NCBI RefSeq assembly: GCF_014274465.1
Contig: NZ_CP060394.1
Location: 310,001-374,000 of the forward strand
Direction: 5' to 3'
Length of the DNA stretch: 64,000 nt
DNA from: Alloacidobacterium dinghuense
GTDB lineage: Bacteria > Acidobacteriota > Terriglobia > Terriglobales > Acidobacteriaceae
The notes below the pieces were generated by a model, which was not told the DNA's origin, ran no database searches, and was given only the letters and a program-made list of their open reading frames with translations. Each line of letters starts with the position of its first letter. Position 1 is the first letter of the stretch. This document shows, piece by piece, positions 14,977 to 24,192 of this stretch. Both the position numbers and the translations under genes were made by a program.

Positions 14977-16431
14977 TTAGCAATGTTTTAATGCCGCATG
15001 CGCTGCATGATAGCCGCACATGCCATGAACGCCTCCAATTCCAGGTGTCGAAGCGGAACAAAGAAAGATATTTGGATCGGACGTAGAGTAATTTCTTCGG
15101 GTTGGACGAAAGATGGTCTGCCAAAGCGTCATGGCTCCGCCGCTAATGTCGCCGCCGAGAAGGTTGGCATCCATCGATTCAAGCGTGGCGGGCGAAGAGA
15201 TGTGACGGGCGAGGACGCAGTCGCGAAAACCTGGTGCGAAGCGCTCTATCTGCGCTTCAATCCGATCGGTCATATCGAAGGTTGAGCCGTTGGGTACATG
15301 GGAATATGCCCAGGCGATATGTTTGCCTTGAGGGGCGCGGGTCTCATCGAAGAGCGTTGGTTGAGTGAGTAGCACGAAGGGACGTTCGGGGTGCTGTCCA
15401 TCTGCAATTGCACGTTCTGAGGCAGCGATCTCTTCGAACGTACCACCGAGATGGACTGTTCCGGCACGCAGGCAATCGGCAGCCTTCCACGGAATGGGCT
15501 CGGTGAGTGCATAGTCAACCTTGAACGTGCCAGGACCAGGCTTGAATGTCTCCAGACTGTGCCGAAAAGCTGGGTTCAGACGGTGCCCAGTGATTGCAAG
15601 TAATTGGCGAGGGCTGATGTCGCAGAGAAAAAGCGTGTTACGTTCAAAGGGATCAAGTGAAGTGACGGGTGAGTTGGTGTGGATGCATCCACCGAGTTCT
15701 TTCAGGATTGAAGCAAGCGCGTTGGTGATGGACTGCGATCCTCCGCGAGCCATGGGCCAGCCTACTGCATGCGCTGCCGCTGCAAGCATGATTGCACCAG
15801 AGGAACTAAGAGGCGCAGCGAGCGGAAGAAACGAGTGAGCGGCGATGCCAGCGAAGAGAGCGCGAGTCCGCGCTTCTTTGAAAAATGTGCTGGCGAATAG
15901 TTTGGCAGACGCAAAGGCAGAAATTCCAAAACGCGCGAACAGAAATGGATGGCGCGGCATATGAATGACGGGTTGCAGAACCTCAGCTGCGATTTGAGAC
16001 CAATTCTCTGCCAAAGGCTTGAAGATTCGGTACCACCGGCTGCCATCGTTGCCAAGCATATGTGCTGCATCGCTCAGGCTGTGCTCCAATATCACAGCGG
16101 TGCCATCATCGAGCGGATGCGCCAGAGGAAGTGGAGGGTGAATCCATTCGACTCCGTGCTGGCTGAGCGGCAGAGAAGAAAAAAAGGGAGATCCTGCGGC
16201 CATGGCGTGAATTGCCGCACCGAAGTCATGGAGAAAACCTGGAAGAGTGAGCTCTAAGGTGCGAGCGCCGCCGCCGATCGTTGACTGTGCCTCGTGAAGC
16301 TCGACTCCATAACCCGCTTCTGCAAGAACAATGGCGGCGGCCATGCCATTGGGCCCGGAGCCGACAACAACGGCGTGGCATCCGTGGAGTTGATGATGCT
16401 TCTGTCCGATAAGAAGGCTGTTGTCACTCAT
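14977..16431 (-). CDS. FAD-dependent oxidoreductase, phytoene-dehydrogenase-like
   Basis: 484 residues. Near the N-terminus (about 18-50) lies the FAD-binding Rossmann motif V-V-V-G-S-G-P-N-G-M-A-A-A-I-V-L-A-E-A-G followed by a Glu-containing H-E-A-Q and G-G-G-A-R-T. This is the COG1233 amine-oxidase/phytoene-desaturase group. The C-terminal motif G-G-V-H-G-M-C-G-Y-H-A-A is also typical. Substrate is unknown; several acidobacterial members have no carotenoid genes nearby, and none are here. Its ATG overlaps the stop of the lipase-maturation-factor gene (ATGAGTGA), so the two are translationally coupled. Confidence 0.85.
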   Translation of the reverse strand: MSDNSLLIGQKHHQLHGCHAVVVGSGPNGMAAAIVLAEAGYGVELHEAQSTIGGGARTLELTLPGFLHDFGAAIHAMAAGSPFFSSLPLSQHGVEWIHPPLPLAHPLDDGTAVILEHSLSDAAHMLGNDGSRWYRIFKPLAENWSQIAAEVLQPVIHMPRHPFLFARFGISAFASAKLFASTFFKEARTRALFAGIAAHSFLPLAAPLSSSGAIMLAAAAHAVGWPMARGGSQSITNALASILKELGGCIHTNSPVTSLDPFERNTLFLCDISPRQLLAITGHRLNPAFRHSLETFKPGPGTFKVDYALTEPIPWKAADCLRAGTVHLGGTFEEIAASERAIADGQHPERPFVLLTQPTLFDETRAPQGKHIAWAYSHVPNGSTFDMTDRIEAQIERFAPGFRDCVLARHISSPATLESMDANLLGGDISGGAMTLWQTIFRPTRRNYSTSDPNIFLCSASTPGIGGVHGMCGYHAAHAALKHC

Positions 16432-18112
16432 GGGGCGGAAGGGGCTCCGGCCATTGCGCGACGTCGAAAGCGCCGTCGGGTTTCACAGTTAATGCGGGGG
16501 CATAGAGGCCGAGCAGTTGACGTTTCCACCATAGACCCGTTGCACGCTTCTCTGCCATGGAAGTGAACCAATACTGCCAGAGTACCGCGCGGACGTATTT
16601 CGGTGGGGACTGATGAAATGGATCGCCAGCGAAGAGTTGAATCACACTGGTGCTTGTCGTCAGCAGTCGCTCTTCCGTAAGTGGCACGATCGAGTTCTGT
16701 CGCCAATCGCCGAGGGAGGCGAACCATAGGTTCCAGTCGAACCTCGGTTGATAGGGCGCATAGACGCGTGGTGGTTCATTGAGTGCCTGCGGTTTGTATT
16801 TGAAGGGATAGGCCGTCCAATTTTCGCCGTCATATGAGCCCTGGAATTCAATTTCGTAGCGGCCACGGGTCATGACAGCGAATAGGCCATATTGATTGGC
16901 AATCCGAAATGGTTCAAGTGCCGCAATCGGCGCCGATGGTAACGGAGCTTGACGCCACAGCATGTGGATGAGTTCGGCTGTTGTGACGTAGAACACCCAT
17001 GTGAGGAAGACTGCGCTCATGGCGAGTCGGACTGCTGAAGCATGTTTCCGCCAGCTTTTCTTAAGTGGAGCAGGCTTTGGTTCCGATGGCGCGTCGCTTG
17101 CGGTCTCCGGCAGAGGCAAGAGGTCCTTTGCCTGAGTCTGTTCCAGGGGAAGATCTGGTTCGGAATTGAATAGTACAGGTCGGAATCGTTGCGAGAGAAT
17201 GCGCACGATACATTGATCGTCGAGGAGCAAGAAACCCTGCGACAGAACCAGATAGTTCAGGAAGGTGTAATTCGCCGTTGCGATCACAACGATTTGCCAA
17301 GGTGTGACGATGAAGAAGCAAGCAATACGAAATCGCCGCGGGAGGAAAAACAGGAAGACGAGTGCCAGTTCCATCGTGAGTGTTGCGCCGACCGTGAAGG
17401 CGTGAAACCAATGCGGCAGATGTTGCAAATACCAGCCGATCCAAGTGGGCAGCGGGCCATTCTGGTAATACTCATCCATCGCGGTGAAGTGGCGCCACTC
17501 CTGGTCGCCACTCAGAAGCTTTACCAATCCGGATTCAAAGTAAATGCGAAACCACTCCCACAAGAGCAGGAAGAGGCTGGCCCGGGATGGAGCGGACACC
17601 ATTCCGAGTCCGGGCCAGAAACCTCGCGGCGCGAAAAAAAGCGAGATGAAGCCCGCCTCGAGTAGCATTCCATCGGACTGATAGTTGGAGAAATCACCGG
17701 CGGCACTGACGAAGGAAAGGAAGCAGGCGAAGCAAACCAGCAAGGTGAGGCGCGGCCAGACATTGATGGTGACGAGCAGGGAGGCGATCAGTCCGGTGAC
17801 CGTGACGCCGATGAGTGCATGGTTGCTGGTTGAAAACCAGAAGAGGGTAGGCGCAAACCAGAAGCGTGTAAGTCCGGGCAAGGAGCGATCTACGGCCTGC
17901 AGGTATTGTTGAGCTGGCAAAATACCTTCCGGTCCGATGAGACCACGTATTTGAAAAACCAATGAATAAAAGGCTGAGAAGTAGATCAGTCCGAGAGCTC
18001 GGAGGAATATCCAGCGCGGAATGAGGTGGCTGGTCCTGCGTGAGTCGTCTGGCTCAGTTGACTCGGTCTCCGGACCGAAGATTCTTTGCAGGATAGAACT
18101 ACTCCTTATCAT
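16424..18112 (-). CDS. Lipase maturation factor family membrane protein
   Basis: 562 residues from the ATG at 18112; the frame runs on to 18205 but that would overlap the divergent AlkD gene. About eight to ten hydrophobic segments fill the first 330 residues, with W-I-F-L-R-A-L-G-L-I-Y-F, S-A-A-G-D-F-S-N-Y-Q-S-D-G-M-L-L-E-A-G and W-x-W-F-R-I-Y-F-E-S-G-L-V-K-L, which match the LMF1/LMF2 family. The C-terminal soluble domain contains W-x-A-Y-P-F-K-Y-K-P. In animals LMF1 helps lipases fold in the ER; the bacterial role is not established. It is coupled to an FAD oxidoreductase and divergent from AlkD with 65 bases between starts. Confidence 0.85.
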   Translation of the reverse strand: MIRSSSILQRIFGPETESTEPDDSRRTSHLIPRWIFLRALGLIYFSAFYSLVFQIRGLIGPEGILPAQQYLQAVDRSLPGLTRFWFAPTLFWFSTSNHALIGVTVTGLIASLLVTINVWPRLTLLVCFACFLSFVSAAGDFSNYQSDGMLLEAGFISLFFAPRGFWPGLGMVSAPSRASLFLLLWEWFRIYFESGLVKLLSGDQEWRHFTAMDEYYQNGPLPTWIGWYLQHLPHWFHAFTVGATLTMELALVFLFFLPRRFRIACFFIVTPWQIVVIATANYTFLNYLVLSQGFLLLDDQCIVRILSQRFRPVLFNSEPDLPLEQTQAKDLLPLPETASDAPSEPKPAPLKKSWRKHASAVRLAMSAVFLTWVFYVTTAELIHMLWRQAPLPSAPIAALEPFRIANQYGLFAVMTRGRYEIEFQGSYDGENWTAYPFKYKPQALNEPPRVYAPYQPRFDWNLWFASLGDWRQNSIVPLTEERLLTTSTSVIQLFAGDPFHQSPPKYVRAVLWQYWFTSMAEKRATGLWWKRQLLGLYAPALTVKPDGAFDVAQWPEPLPPHE

Positions 18113-18177
18113 AGATGTTGGACATGATAGCTGTTTCGGTATGTTGCCTGCTCTCAAAGTAGACTGTTGATCGGAAT

Positions 18178-18906
18178 ATGGTGGTCGAGAAGCAAACGCG
18201 AGCAAATCTTGAACGAGAGATGAAAGAGGCAGGCGATGCAGCCCGGGCCCTGCAAGTGGCGCGCTATTTTAAAAGCGGCAAGGGTGAGTACGGCGAAGGC
18301 GATGTCTTCTTAGGGATTCCAGTTCCTGCCATGCGCAGAATTGCGTTGAGACATCGCGCACTTTCTCTGCCTGATTTGCAGAAGCTGCTCAATTCGAGAA
18401 TCCACGATTTTCGCGCGGCGGCACTTGAGATTCTCGTCATACAGTATGCGCGCGGCGATGAGAAGCAACGCAGGGTGATCGTCGACTTTTATTTCAAGAA
18501 TACGAGTCGAATTAACAACTGGGACTTGGTGGATGCTTCAGCTCGCCCCATTCTCGGAGAGCACCTGAAAAGCCATCCACGAAAGATCCTGCGCAAGCTG
18601 GCGAAATCGGCCAGTTTGTGGGAGCGGCGTATCGCAATGGTCTCTACCATGACACTGGTGTGGGCAGGGGAGCTAGACGATGCTATGGAGATGGCTGAGA
18701 TGCTGCTCGATGATGGGCATGACCTGATTCATAAAGCAGTGGGATGGGTATTGCGCGAGGCGGGTATCAAAGATAGGGCGCGATTGATTCAGTTTCTGCG
18801 GACGCACTATGCGAAGATTCCCCGAACGACGTTGCGCTACGCGATCGAGCATTTTCCTGTTGCGCAGCGTAAGAAGATGCTTGCAGGCATGTTTGATTTC
18901 ACTTGA
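18178..18906 (+). CDS. DNA alkylation repair protein (AlkD-type HEAT-repeat glycosylase)
   Basis: 242 residues of helical, HEAT-like repeats without membrane segments. AlkD enzymes remove N3- and N7-alkylated purines from DNA without flipping the base. The segment N-N-W-D-L-V-D (about 113-119) carries the Trp115/Asp119 pair that matches the catalytic site of characterised members, and W-E-R-R-I-A-M follows about 30 residues later. Length fits the family (about 220-240). It stands alone on the plus strand between the divergent lipase-maturation-factor gene and the polysaccharide cluster; no link to its neighbours is apparent. Confidence 0.9.
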   Translation: MVVEKQTRANLEREMKEAGDAARALQVARYFKSGKGEYGEGDVFLGIPVPAMRRIALRHRALSLPDLQKLLNSRIHDFRAAALEILVIQYARGDEKQRRVIVDFYFKNTSRINNWDLVDASARPILGEHLKSHPRKILRKLAKSASLWERRIAMVSTMTLVWAGELDDAMEMAEMLLDDGHDLIHKAVGWVLREAGIKDRARLIQFLRTHYAKIPRTTLRYAIEHFPVAQRKKMLAGMFDFT

Positions 18907-19023
18907 AACTTCGACCAATCTGTCACTCGATTACTTTGGTTTGCCTACTTATTAAGTCGGAACTATCCAATGTATAAGACCCTTTATATTCTTTGAGTGG
19001 CAGCCAATCCTAATTATGGGAAG

Positions 19024-19956
19024 ATGAGCTTGCGCGAATCCGCTTTGGTCAGTGTGGTGATTCCAACGTGTAAACGTCCACACCTGGTAGCGCGTGCTGT
19101 GGAGAGCGCTCTCAGGCAGAGCTATTCCCCAATTGAAGTTTTAGTGGTGGTTGATGGTCCGGATGTAGAAACGGCTCGGGCCTTGGGCGGAATCGAGGAT
19201 GCGCGCCTTAGAGTAATTGTGCTCGAAGAAAATGTAGGTGGCTCGGATGCGCGGAATCTTGGTGTGCGTGAAGCATGCGGCGAATGGGTGGCTTTTTTAG
19301 ATGATGACGATCAATGGATGCCAGAAAAGATCGAGAAGCAAGTGGATGCTGCTTGGGATGTTCTGCTTCGCCATCCGGTCATTAGCTCCAGGTTACGTGC
19401 TTATGGTCCTGACGGAGATCAGGTATTGCCGCGTCGGCTCTACGCCACCGGCGAGAACATGGGAGAGTATCTCTTTTGCCGGGATAGCTTTTTTTATGGC
19501 GATGGAATGTTACAAACTTCGACGCTCCTAGCGAAGCGAAGCCTATTGTGCGAAGTCCCTTTTGTAAGTGGGCTGAAGCGACATCAGGACTGGGACTGGT
19601 TGTTAAGGGTTGCCGCACGACCCGATGTGGAGATCGTCATGCTTCCCGAGGCGCTGACTCTTATGCGTACCGGCGGTCAAGGTGAAAGCGTGAGTCAAGG
19701 CACAGATTGGAAAACATCCCTTGCCTGGGCTAAGCAGGTTCGTCCCACGATGAGTGCCCATGCCTATTCATTTTTCATTGCGACTGAATGTGCCTCTCGG
19801 GCACGTAAATGTCGAGCGGGGCCGTTTGTACAAGGGCAACTGTTTTGGGAATTCCTTTGGAACGGCCGATTCGGCTTAAAGCAGTTTGTGATCTTTATGT
19901 CGTTTTGCTTGTTGCCGGAAAACCTACGCCATAAACTGCGCAGCCTTAGACAATGA
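19024..19956 (+). CDS. Glycosyltransferase family 2
   Basis: 310 residues from the ATG at 19024; a GTG at 18997 would add nine. GT-A fold: V-S-V-V-I-P-T-C-K-R-P at the N-terminus, V-V-V-D-G-P-D, and the metal-binding F-L-D-D-D-D-Q-W near residue 95. A second acidic motif, H-Q-D-W-D-W-L-L, acts as the usual acceptor-side E/D-D. No membrane helices, so a cytoplasmic or peripheral enzyme adding one sugar to the lipid-linked repeat unit. It opens the exopolysaccharide cluster, 53 bases upstream of the GmhA-type gene. Donor and acceptor cannot be read from sequence. Confidence 0.88.
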   Translation: MSLRESALVSVVIPTCKRPHLVARAVESALRQSYSPIEVLVVVDGPDVETARALGGIEDARLRVIVLEENVGGSDARNLGVREACGEWVAFLDDDDQWMPEKIEKQVDAAWDVLLRHPVISSRLRAYGPDGDQVLPRRLYATGENMGEYLFCRDSFFYGDGMLQTSTLLAKRSLLCEVPFVSGLKRHQDWDWLLRVAARPDVEIVMLPEALTLMRTGGQGESVSQGTDWKTSLAWAKQVRPTMSAHAYSFFIATECASRARKCRAGPFVQGQLFWEFLWNGRFGLKQFVIFMSFCLLPENLRHKLRSLRQ

Positions 19957-20009
19957 GCAGATCTAAGACCAGCAGATCCAGGGAATAAATGGGGAGATTT
20001 TAAGCGGAT

Positions 20010-20618
20010 ATGAGTGTGCACACTATGCTGTTTCTGCAAGCGACGCAGGAAACTGCTGTTCGACTGGAGCCATCGTGTCTGGATCGTATGGCAGAGCTTT
20101 TGGCAGGGGTCCGTGATAACGGGGGGCGGGTATTTTTTCTAGGAACCGGAGGTGGCGCAGCGAATGCCAGCCATGCTGTCAATGATTTCAGGAAGATCGC
20201 CGAAATAGAGTGTTATGCGCCAAGTGACAATGTTTCGGAGTTGACTGCGCGTACGAACGATGATGGTTGGGAAACTTGTTATGCCAACTGGCTGCGCGTT
20301 AGCAAGCTGAATGCGCGCGATGCTGTAGTAGTGTTTTCCGTTGGGGGCGGCAGTATTGCGCACGGTATCAGTCTTAACATTGTGCGTAGTGTTGAGCTTG
20401 CGACACAAGTAGGAGCAAAGGTTCTCGGGGTTGTAGGACGAGATGGAGGCTATACCGCCCAGGTGGCGGACGCGTGTGTCATCATCCCCACAATCGTCGA
20501 AGATATGGTCACACCACTTGTTGAAGCCTTTCAGGCCGTCGTGTGGCATCTTATTGTTTCCCACCCGCGGCTCAAGGTGAACAGTACCAAGTGGGAGTCA
20601 ACACTGGTTTCAGCATGA
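20010..20618 (+). CDS. gmhA: Sedoheptulose-7-phosphate isomerase (SIS domain, GmhA type)
   Basis: 202 residues. The single SIS domain carries G-T-G-G-G-A-A-N-A-S-H-A at about 46-57, matching the G-N-G-G-S-A-x-x-A-x-H phosphosugar loop of GmhA, and ends with a helix containing E-A-F-Q-A-V-V-W-H-L, where GmhA has a zinc ligand. The reaction converts sedoheptulose 7-phosphate to D-glycero-D-manno-heptose 7-phosphate, the first step of activated heptose synthesis. The stop overlaps the start of the GmhB gene (ATGA), and hddC and hddA follow about 5 kb downstream, which secures the assignment. Confidence 0.88.
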   Translation: MSVHTMLFLQATQETAVRLEPSCLDRMAELLAGVRDNGGRVFFLGTGGGAANASHAVNDFRKIAEIECYAPSDNVSELTARTNDDGWETCYANWLRVSKLNARDAVVVFSVGGGSIAHGISLNIVRSVELATQVGAKVLGVVGRDGGYTAQVADACVIIPTIVEDMVTPLVEAFQAVVWHLIVSHPRLKVNSTKWESTLVSA

Positions 20619-21169
20619 GGCGTGCAGTATTTCTTGATCGCGACGGAGTCTTAAACAGCAATATCTGGAATCCGGCAACGGGTGCATATGAATCGCCGCT
20701 GAGGCCCGAGCAATTCGAACTCCTTCCGAAAGTGATTTCTGCATTGCATTTACTGCAGGATGACGGCTATCTCTTATTCCTTGTTTCAAACCAGCCCAAC
20801 TATGCCAAGGGTAAGGCGACCATGCGTACGCTTGACGCGATTCATAGACGCCTTGAGACCGCTATGCTTGAGGCTTGCATTTCATTCGCCGCCTATTACT
20901 ACTGCCTCCATCATCCTTTGGTAACTGGGGATTGCTTTTGCCGGAAGCCGTCGCCATATTTCCTTCTAAAGGCGCGCGATTTGTTTGCGCTTGATCTCCG
21001 ACAATCCTGGATGATTGGCGATCGCCAAACGGATATCGAGTGCGGGCTGGCGGCAGGGGCGCGAACTATCGGAATAGGCGCGCTATTTCCGCCAGCAGCA
21101 GAGGCGGATCATATTGCCGCTGACCTATGGCAGGCAGCGCAAATCATAGTGCGCGATCTAAACAGCTAG
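20615..21169 (+). CDS. gmhB: D-glycero-D-manno-heptose-1,7-bisphosphate 7-phosphatase (HAD, GmhB type)
   Basis: 184 residues from the ATG at 20615, which overlaps the gmhA stop by ATGA. HAD motif I is F-L-D-R-D-G-V-L-N near the start, motif II S-N-Q-P, and motif IV G-D-R-Q-T-D. The zinc loop of the GmhB/HisB-N group is present: C-L-H-H, then C-F-C-R-K-P. It removes the 7-phosphate of the bisphosphate, giving heptose 1-phosphate for nucleotide activation. Its last 12 bases overlap, tail to tail, the stop end of the transaldolase on the other strand. Confidence 0.9.
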   Translation: MRRAVFLDRDGVLNSNIWNPATGAYESPLRPEQFELLPKVISALHLLQDDGYLLFLVSNQPNYAKGKATMRTLDAIHRRLETAMLEACISFAAYYYCLHHPLVTGDCFCRKPSPYFLLKARDLFALDLRQSWMIGDRQTDIECGLAAGARTIGIGALFPPAAEADHIAADLWQAAQIIVRDLNS

Positions 21170-21907
21170 TATCGTGGCTTCTTTCCGGATGTCGATTTGA
21201 TAACCAGCAGCGCACGCGTCACGATAAAACATACGGACTGTTTCCTGGGAAAAGGTATCGAGATTTTTGCCGATGAGGCTGAGTTTGCCGAGCATCTCTG
21301 GGAGCAAAGTGATAATGTGGCAACCTATGTCTTCTGCCTGAAATATATTCAGCACTTCGCGCGGGCTTGCCCACAGGAGTTCTACATTCCGTAGCGGTTC
21401 CAGCATTCGAACCGCATCTCGCATGAGAGGTGCCGGGTTAATGCCTGTATCAGCGATACGCCCAGCGAAGACAGAGATGATGGTGGGCGTGTCTGGATCC
21501 AAGCAGTCTGCCACACGTTCAATCTGTGCCAGCGTGAAGAGCGCCGTGACATTCAGCGCCACACGGCAGCGGGAGAGCCGGCGCAATGCCGGTCCTGTAA
21601 ATGCGCCCCATGTGTTCGTAACGGGCATTTTTACATTTACATTTGGCCCCCAGGCGGAGATAGTTAGCGCCTGTTCCTCCATGGTCTCGGGATCGTCAGC
21701 TAGCACCTCAAAAGACACAGGGCGGTCCGGAATCACCTTGAGGAGCTCTCTGGCAAACGCTTCGTAGTCGACAACCTGCGCCTTGCGCATAAGTGTCGGA
21801 TTTGTTGTGAATCCCTTGATGCGCGGATCTGCCGACCATGTGATTAAACTGCCGAAGTCAGCTCCATCACAGAATAATTTGACGCGTAGTTGATCGATTT
21901 CAGGCAT
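21158..21907 (-). CDS. Transaldolase-family protein
   Basis: 249 residues of a TIM-barrel class I aldolase: F-C-D-G-A-D near 12-17, T-T-N-P-T-L at 34-39, and the Schiff-base Lys93 in N-V-K-M-P-V-T-N. C-terminal G-R-I-A-D-T-G is also typical. It is shorter than classical transaldolase (about 315) and like the small TalB-related / fructose-6-phosphate-aldolase group. Transaldolase links fructose 6-phosphate and erythrose 4-phosphate to sedoheptulose 7-phosphate, the substrate of GmhA. Its position in a heptose-containing polysaccharide cluster suggests a dedicated supply enzyme; activity on sedoheptulose 7-phosphate is inferred, not shown. Confidence 0.85.
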   Translation of the reverse strand: MPEIDQLRVKLFCDGADFGSLITWSADPRIKGFTTNPTLMRKAQVVDYEAFARELLKVIPDRPVSFEVLADDPETMEEQALTISAWGPNVNVKMPVTNTWGAFTGPALRRLSRCRVALNVTALFTLAQIERVADCLDPDTPTIISVFAGRIADTGINPAPLMRDAVRMLEPLRNVELLWASPREVLNIFQAEDIGCHIITLLPEMLGKLSLIGKNLDTFSQETVRMFYRDACAAGYQIDIRKEATILAV

Positions 21908-21931
21908 GTATTCTCGTTTGTTTATGGGGTG

Positions 21932-22873
21932 TTAAGTCTGCGATTCGATGGTGAGTGGATCGCACGCGGGCTTAAGAGAAGATGGCAGGGAACCATGTTT
22001 CTGGCCGAAACTTGTGAACGACAAGGTGCTATCTCTTCCAGCGATACGGCCATAGAGGAAACGTTGCCTCATTACGAGGTAGACGAAGTGTGGGTTACCG
22101 ATCAGATATCTGCGCCAGAGACGCCTGGGTTCATGTATCAGGCGGTAAAGCCACTCCAAACCCAACCTATGGGTCCATCGTGGTGCACGTCTCCGTAGAC
22201 CGCATTGGGTATCGAAGGCAGCTCCGACTGACATGGCTGCTCCAATTGGAAGCGTGGAGCAGTTTTCGTGCATCCATATCTCCTGTTTGGGAGCTCCAAG
22301 CGCCACAAACAAAAGATCTGGTGCGGCTTCCGTGATGAGCTGGCGAATATGAGCGCACTCCATTGAGTCGCGCTCAAATCCTAAGGGAGGGCAATATGTA
22401 CCGGCTATCGACAGGGCTGGATAACGCCGCTGCAATTGTCTAGAAGCTAACGCTGCGGCCTCAGGCAACCCTCCGAGAAAGAAAACTCTTAAACCATATC
22501 GTGCGGAATCGCGGCAAAGGATCTCCATGAGCTCGCCTCCCGGAACGCGGCTCGTCAACTTCCCTCCGAGAATTTTGGATGCAAGCACGACGGAAATACC
22601 ATCCGGAACATTCAGCGCAGATGCATGCAAGGCTTCGAAGAGGCGGTCATCTTTCTGCGCTACAGTGATCAATTGTGCGTTTGGGCCCATAACGAGAAAT
22701 GGCGCTGCGGAGGAACGCCGCCGAAGCGCATCGATGATTTGTTGGGAGGCCTCCTCCATTGTCAGGCAATTGACAGGGACACCGGCGATCGGGCATCGGG
22801 GTTGTGCGGGGAATGGCCTCGAAAGCTTCTTCCGGCTCTTGACCTCTATATCGAAGAATCTGCTCAGACTCAT
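21932..22873 (-). CDS. WecB/TagA/CpsF-family glycosyltransferase (GT26)
   Basis: 313 residues from the ATG at 22873, with AGGAAG about 10 bases upstream and overlapping the previous gene's stop (ATGA). Family motifs: C-P-I-A-G-V-P-V-N near the start, G-P-N-A-Q-L-I, the catalytic-Asp segment V-P-D-G-I-S-V, F-L-G-G and L-G-A-P-K-Q-E-x-W. The basic C-terminal region (R-R-x-x-R-x-x-L) resembles the membrane-docking appendage of TagA. Such enzymes add ManNAc(A) or similar to an undecaprenyl-linked acceptor early in assembly. Donor here is unknown. The last part of the C-terminus (S-L-P-S-S-L-K-P onward) is poorly conserved. Confidence 0.88.
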   Translation of the reverse strand: MSLSRFFDIEVKSRKKLSRPFPAQPRCPIAGVPVNCLTMEEASQQIIDALRRRSSAAPFLVMGPNAQLITVAQKDDRLFEALHASALNVPDGISVVLASKILGGKLTSRVPGGELMEILCRDSARYGLRVFFLGGLPEAAALASRQLQRRYPALSIAGTYCPPLGFERDSMECAHIRQLITEAAPDLLFVALGAPKQEIWMHENCSTLPIGAAMSVGAAFDTQCGLRRRAPRWTHRLGLEWLYRLIHEPRRLWRRYLIGNPHFVYLVMRQRFLYGRIAGRDSTLSFTSFGQKHGSLPSSLKPACDPLTIESQT

Positions 22874-23841
22874 GGCCAAAAGACTTCCTTTCTGCGATAG
22901 AAAAACTCGGGAGAAACTCCATTCGCCACGCAGGTATTCGGAAACAATTCGTCTTTCACACGTTGGGCAAAATAGGCAGGCGAAGCAAGAAAGGAGAGGA
23001 CAAGCGCCATAAAGGCTCCTCCATAGTGCTTTGCACCAAGGTTCATATTTAAGCATCGAAGCTGCCGTTTCGCCTCGAGCCTTCTCGCCGAAATCCTGGT
23101 TTCAAGCAGCGAAACGAGATCGGCAAAGGGTAGTGCCTTCTGGTCCGATAAATGCGACAACAGCAGGTACTGAATGTAGAGTCCGTGTAACTCCTGGATG
23201 TACGAATATCGCGAACTGATACTTGAAGCATTCTGCCGAAAACCCAGGAGTATCTCCGGCAGTAGATGAATGTCATACTGGAGGGCCATTCGCCACCAGA
23301 GGTCTGCATCTTCAGCATGCGCCAAATTGCGGTATCCACCTACCGCGAGGGTTTTCTCAACATTCAGGGCCACGGTGGGATGACAGATTGACAATAAGTA
23401 GCCGGATTGTACGATTTGTCGTAGCTCCTGCGGCGATCCGCGGCTGCTTCGAAACAGCCCCATGCTGTGGCTCGATGGATAATACTCAGCCAGAGAATAA
23501 AACATACCAGCGTCGGGCTCTCGTGAAATGTGTTCCTGGATGCGCTCGATCCTTTTCGGGTAGGAGACGTCATCGGCGTCCTGACGTACGAGCCAGCCTG
23601 TTTTCGCCTCCCGAAGCAATCGGTTCAAAGTCGCTGGAAGCCCAGCATGTGCCTGTGAGAGTATGCGAAGACGATTGTCCCGTATAGCTTCCAAGTATTC
23701 AAGGCTGCCATCCGTTGCTCCATCGACGACGACAAGAATGCTGAAGTTGCTTGCTGTTTGCTGAAGGATGCTTTCCATCGCCTCTGGCAAGAACGGCATT
23801 GCATTGTAAACAGGCAGGCCGACGGTAATTGAGTGTTGCAA
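22870..23841 (-). CDS. Glycosyltransferase family 2
   Basis: 323 residues from a TTG at 23841, chosen because GAGGAG lies just upstream (23848-23853 region) and because the GT-A core starts at once (I-T-V-G-L-P-V-Y-N). The frame is open for a further 29 residues that look unrelated. Motifs: V-V-V-D-G-A-T-D-G-S, the metal-binding R-Q-D-A-D-D near residue 90, and an acceptor-side E-D-A-D-L-W-W-R. The C-terminal region has one hydrophobic stretch (A-F-M-A-L-V-L-S-F-L), a possible membrane contact. It heads a three-gene minus-strand block (this gene, GT26, transaldolase) inside an otherwise plus-strand cluster. Confidence 0.85.
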   Translation of the reverse strand: MQHSITVGLPVYNAMPFLPEAMESILQQTASNFSILVVVDGATDGSLEYLEAIRDNRLRILSQAHAGLPATLNRLLREAKTGWLVRQDADDVSYPKRIERIQEHISREPDAGMFYSLAEYYPSSHSMGLFRSSRGSPQELRQIVQSGYLLSICHPTVALNVEKTLAVGGYRNLAHAEDADLWWRMALQYDIHLLPEILLGFRQNASSISSRYSYIQELHGLYIQYLLLSHLSDQKALPFADLVSLLETRISARRLEAKRQLRCLNMNLGAKHYGGAFMALVLSFLASPAYFAQRVKDELFPNTCVANGVSPEFFYRRKEVFWP

Positions 23842-24192
23842 GGTTACTCCTCGAGGCAGTTTTGGGCATGGACCTCCATCCGTCTGTCCTGGCGGTGAGT
23901 AGGAAGAATCCAAGGCTAAGTCAAGCAATAAGTAACAGCGTACTAAGTTATTGGTCTAGTTATGGACATATATCGCTGGATATGTGTCACAAGTCAAGTC
24001 AAATGCATAATTTACAAGAAAACTTCGGTAATGTTTCCAGCCGGGGCAGAATTTGTTAGCGTTTTCTGCAAATCAGCAATCGACACGATTATGCTTAGTA
24101 ACTCGCTCATCGCATTTTTGGACCAACGAGCTAGTTGGCTCCTTTAAGAAAAGTAGTATTCAGAAGTACCTGCAGTCTTTGATATCTGCCCA
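23842..24192. promoter_or_regulatory. AT-rich divergent control region inside the polysaccharide cluster
   Basis: About 350 bases, clearly richer in A and T than the flanking genes, between the minus-strand glycosyltransferase and the plus-strand epimerase. It should hold the promoters of both blocks. Visible structures: GACATAT (23962-23968) against ATATGTGTC (23980-23988), and the near-palindrome CCAACGAGCTAGTTGG (24123-24138, 14 of 16 symmetric), a possible operator 55 bases before the epimerase start. I see no gene. Confidence 0.5.
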
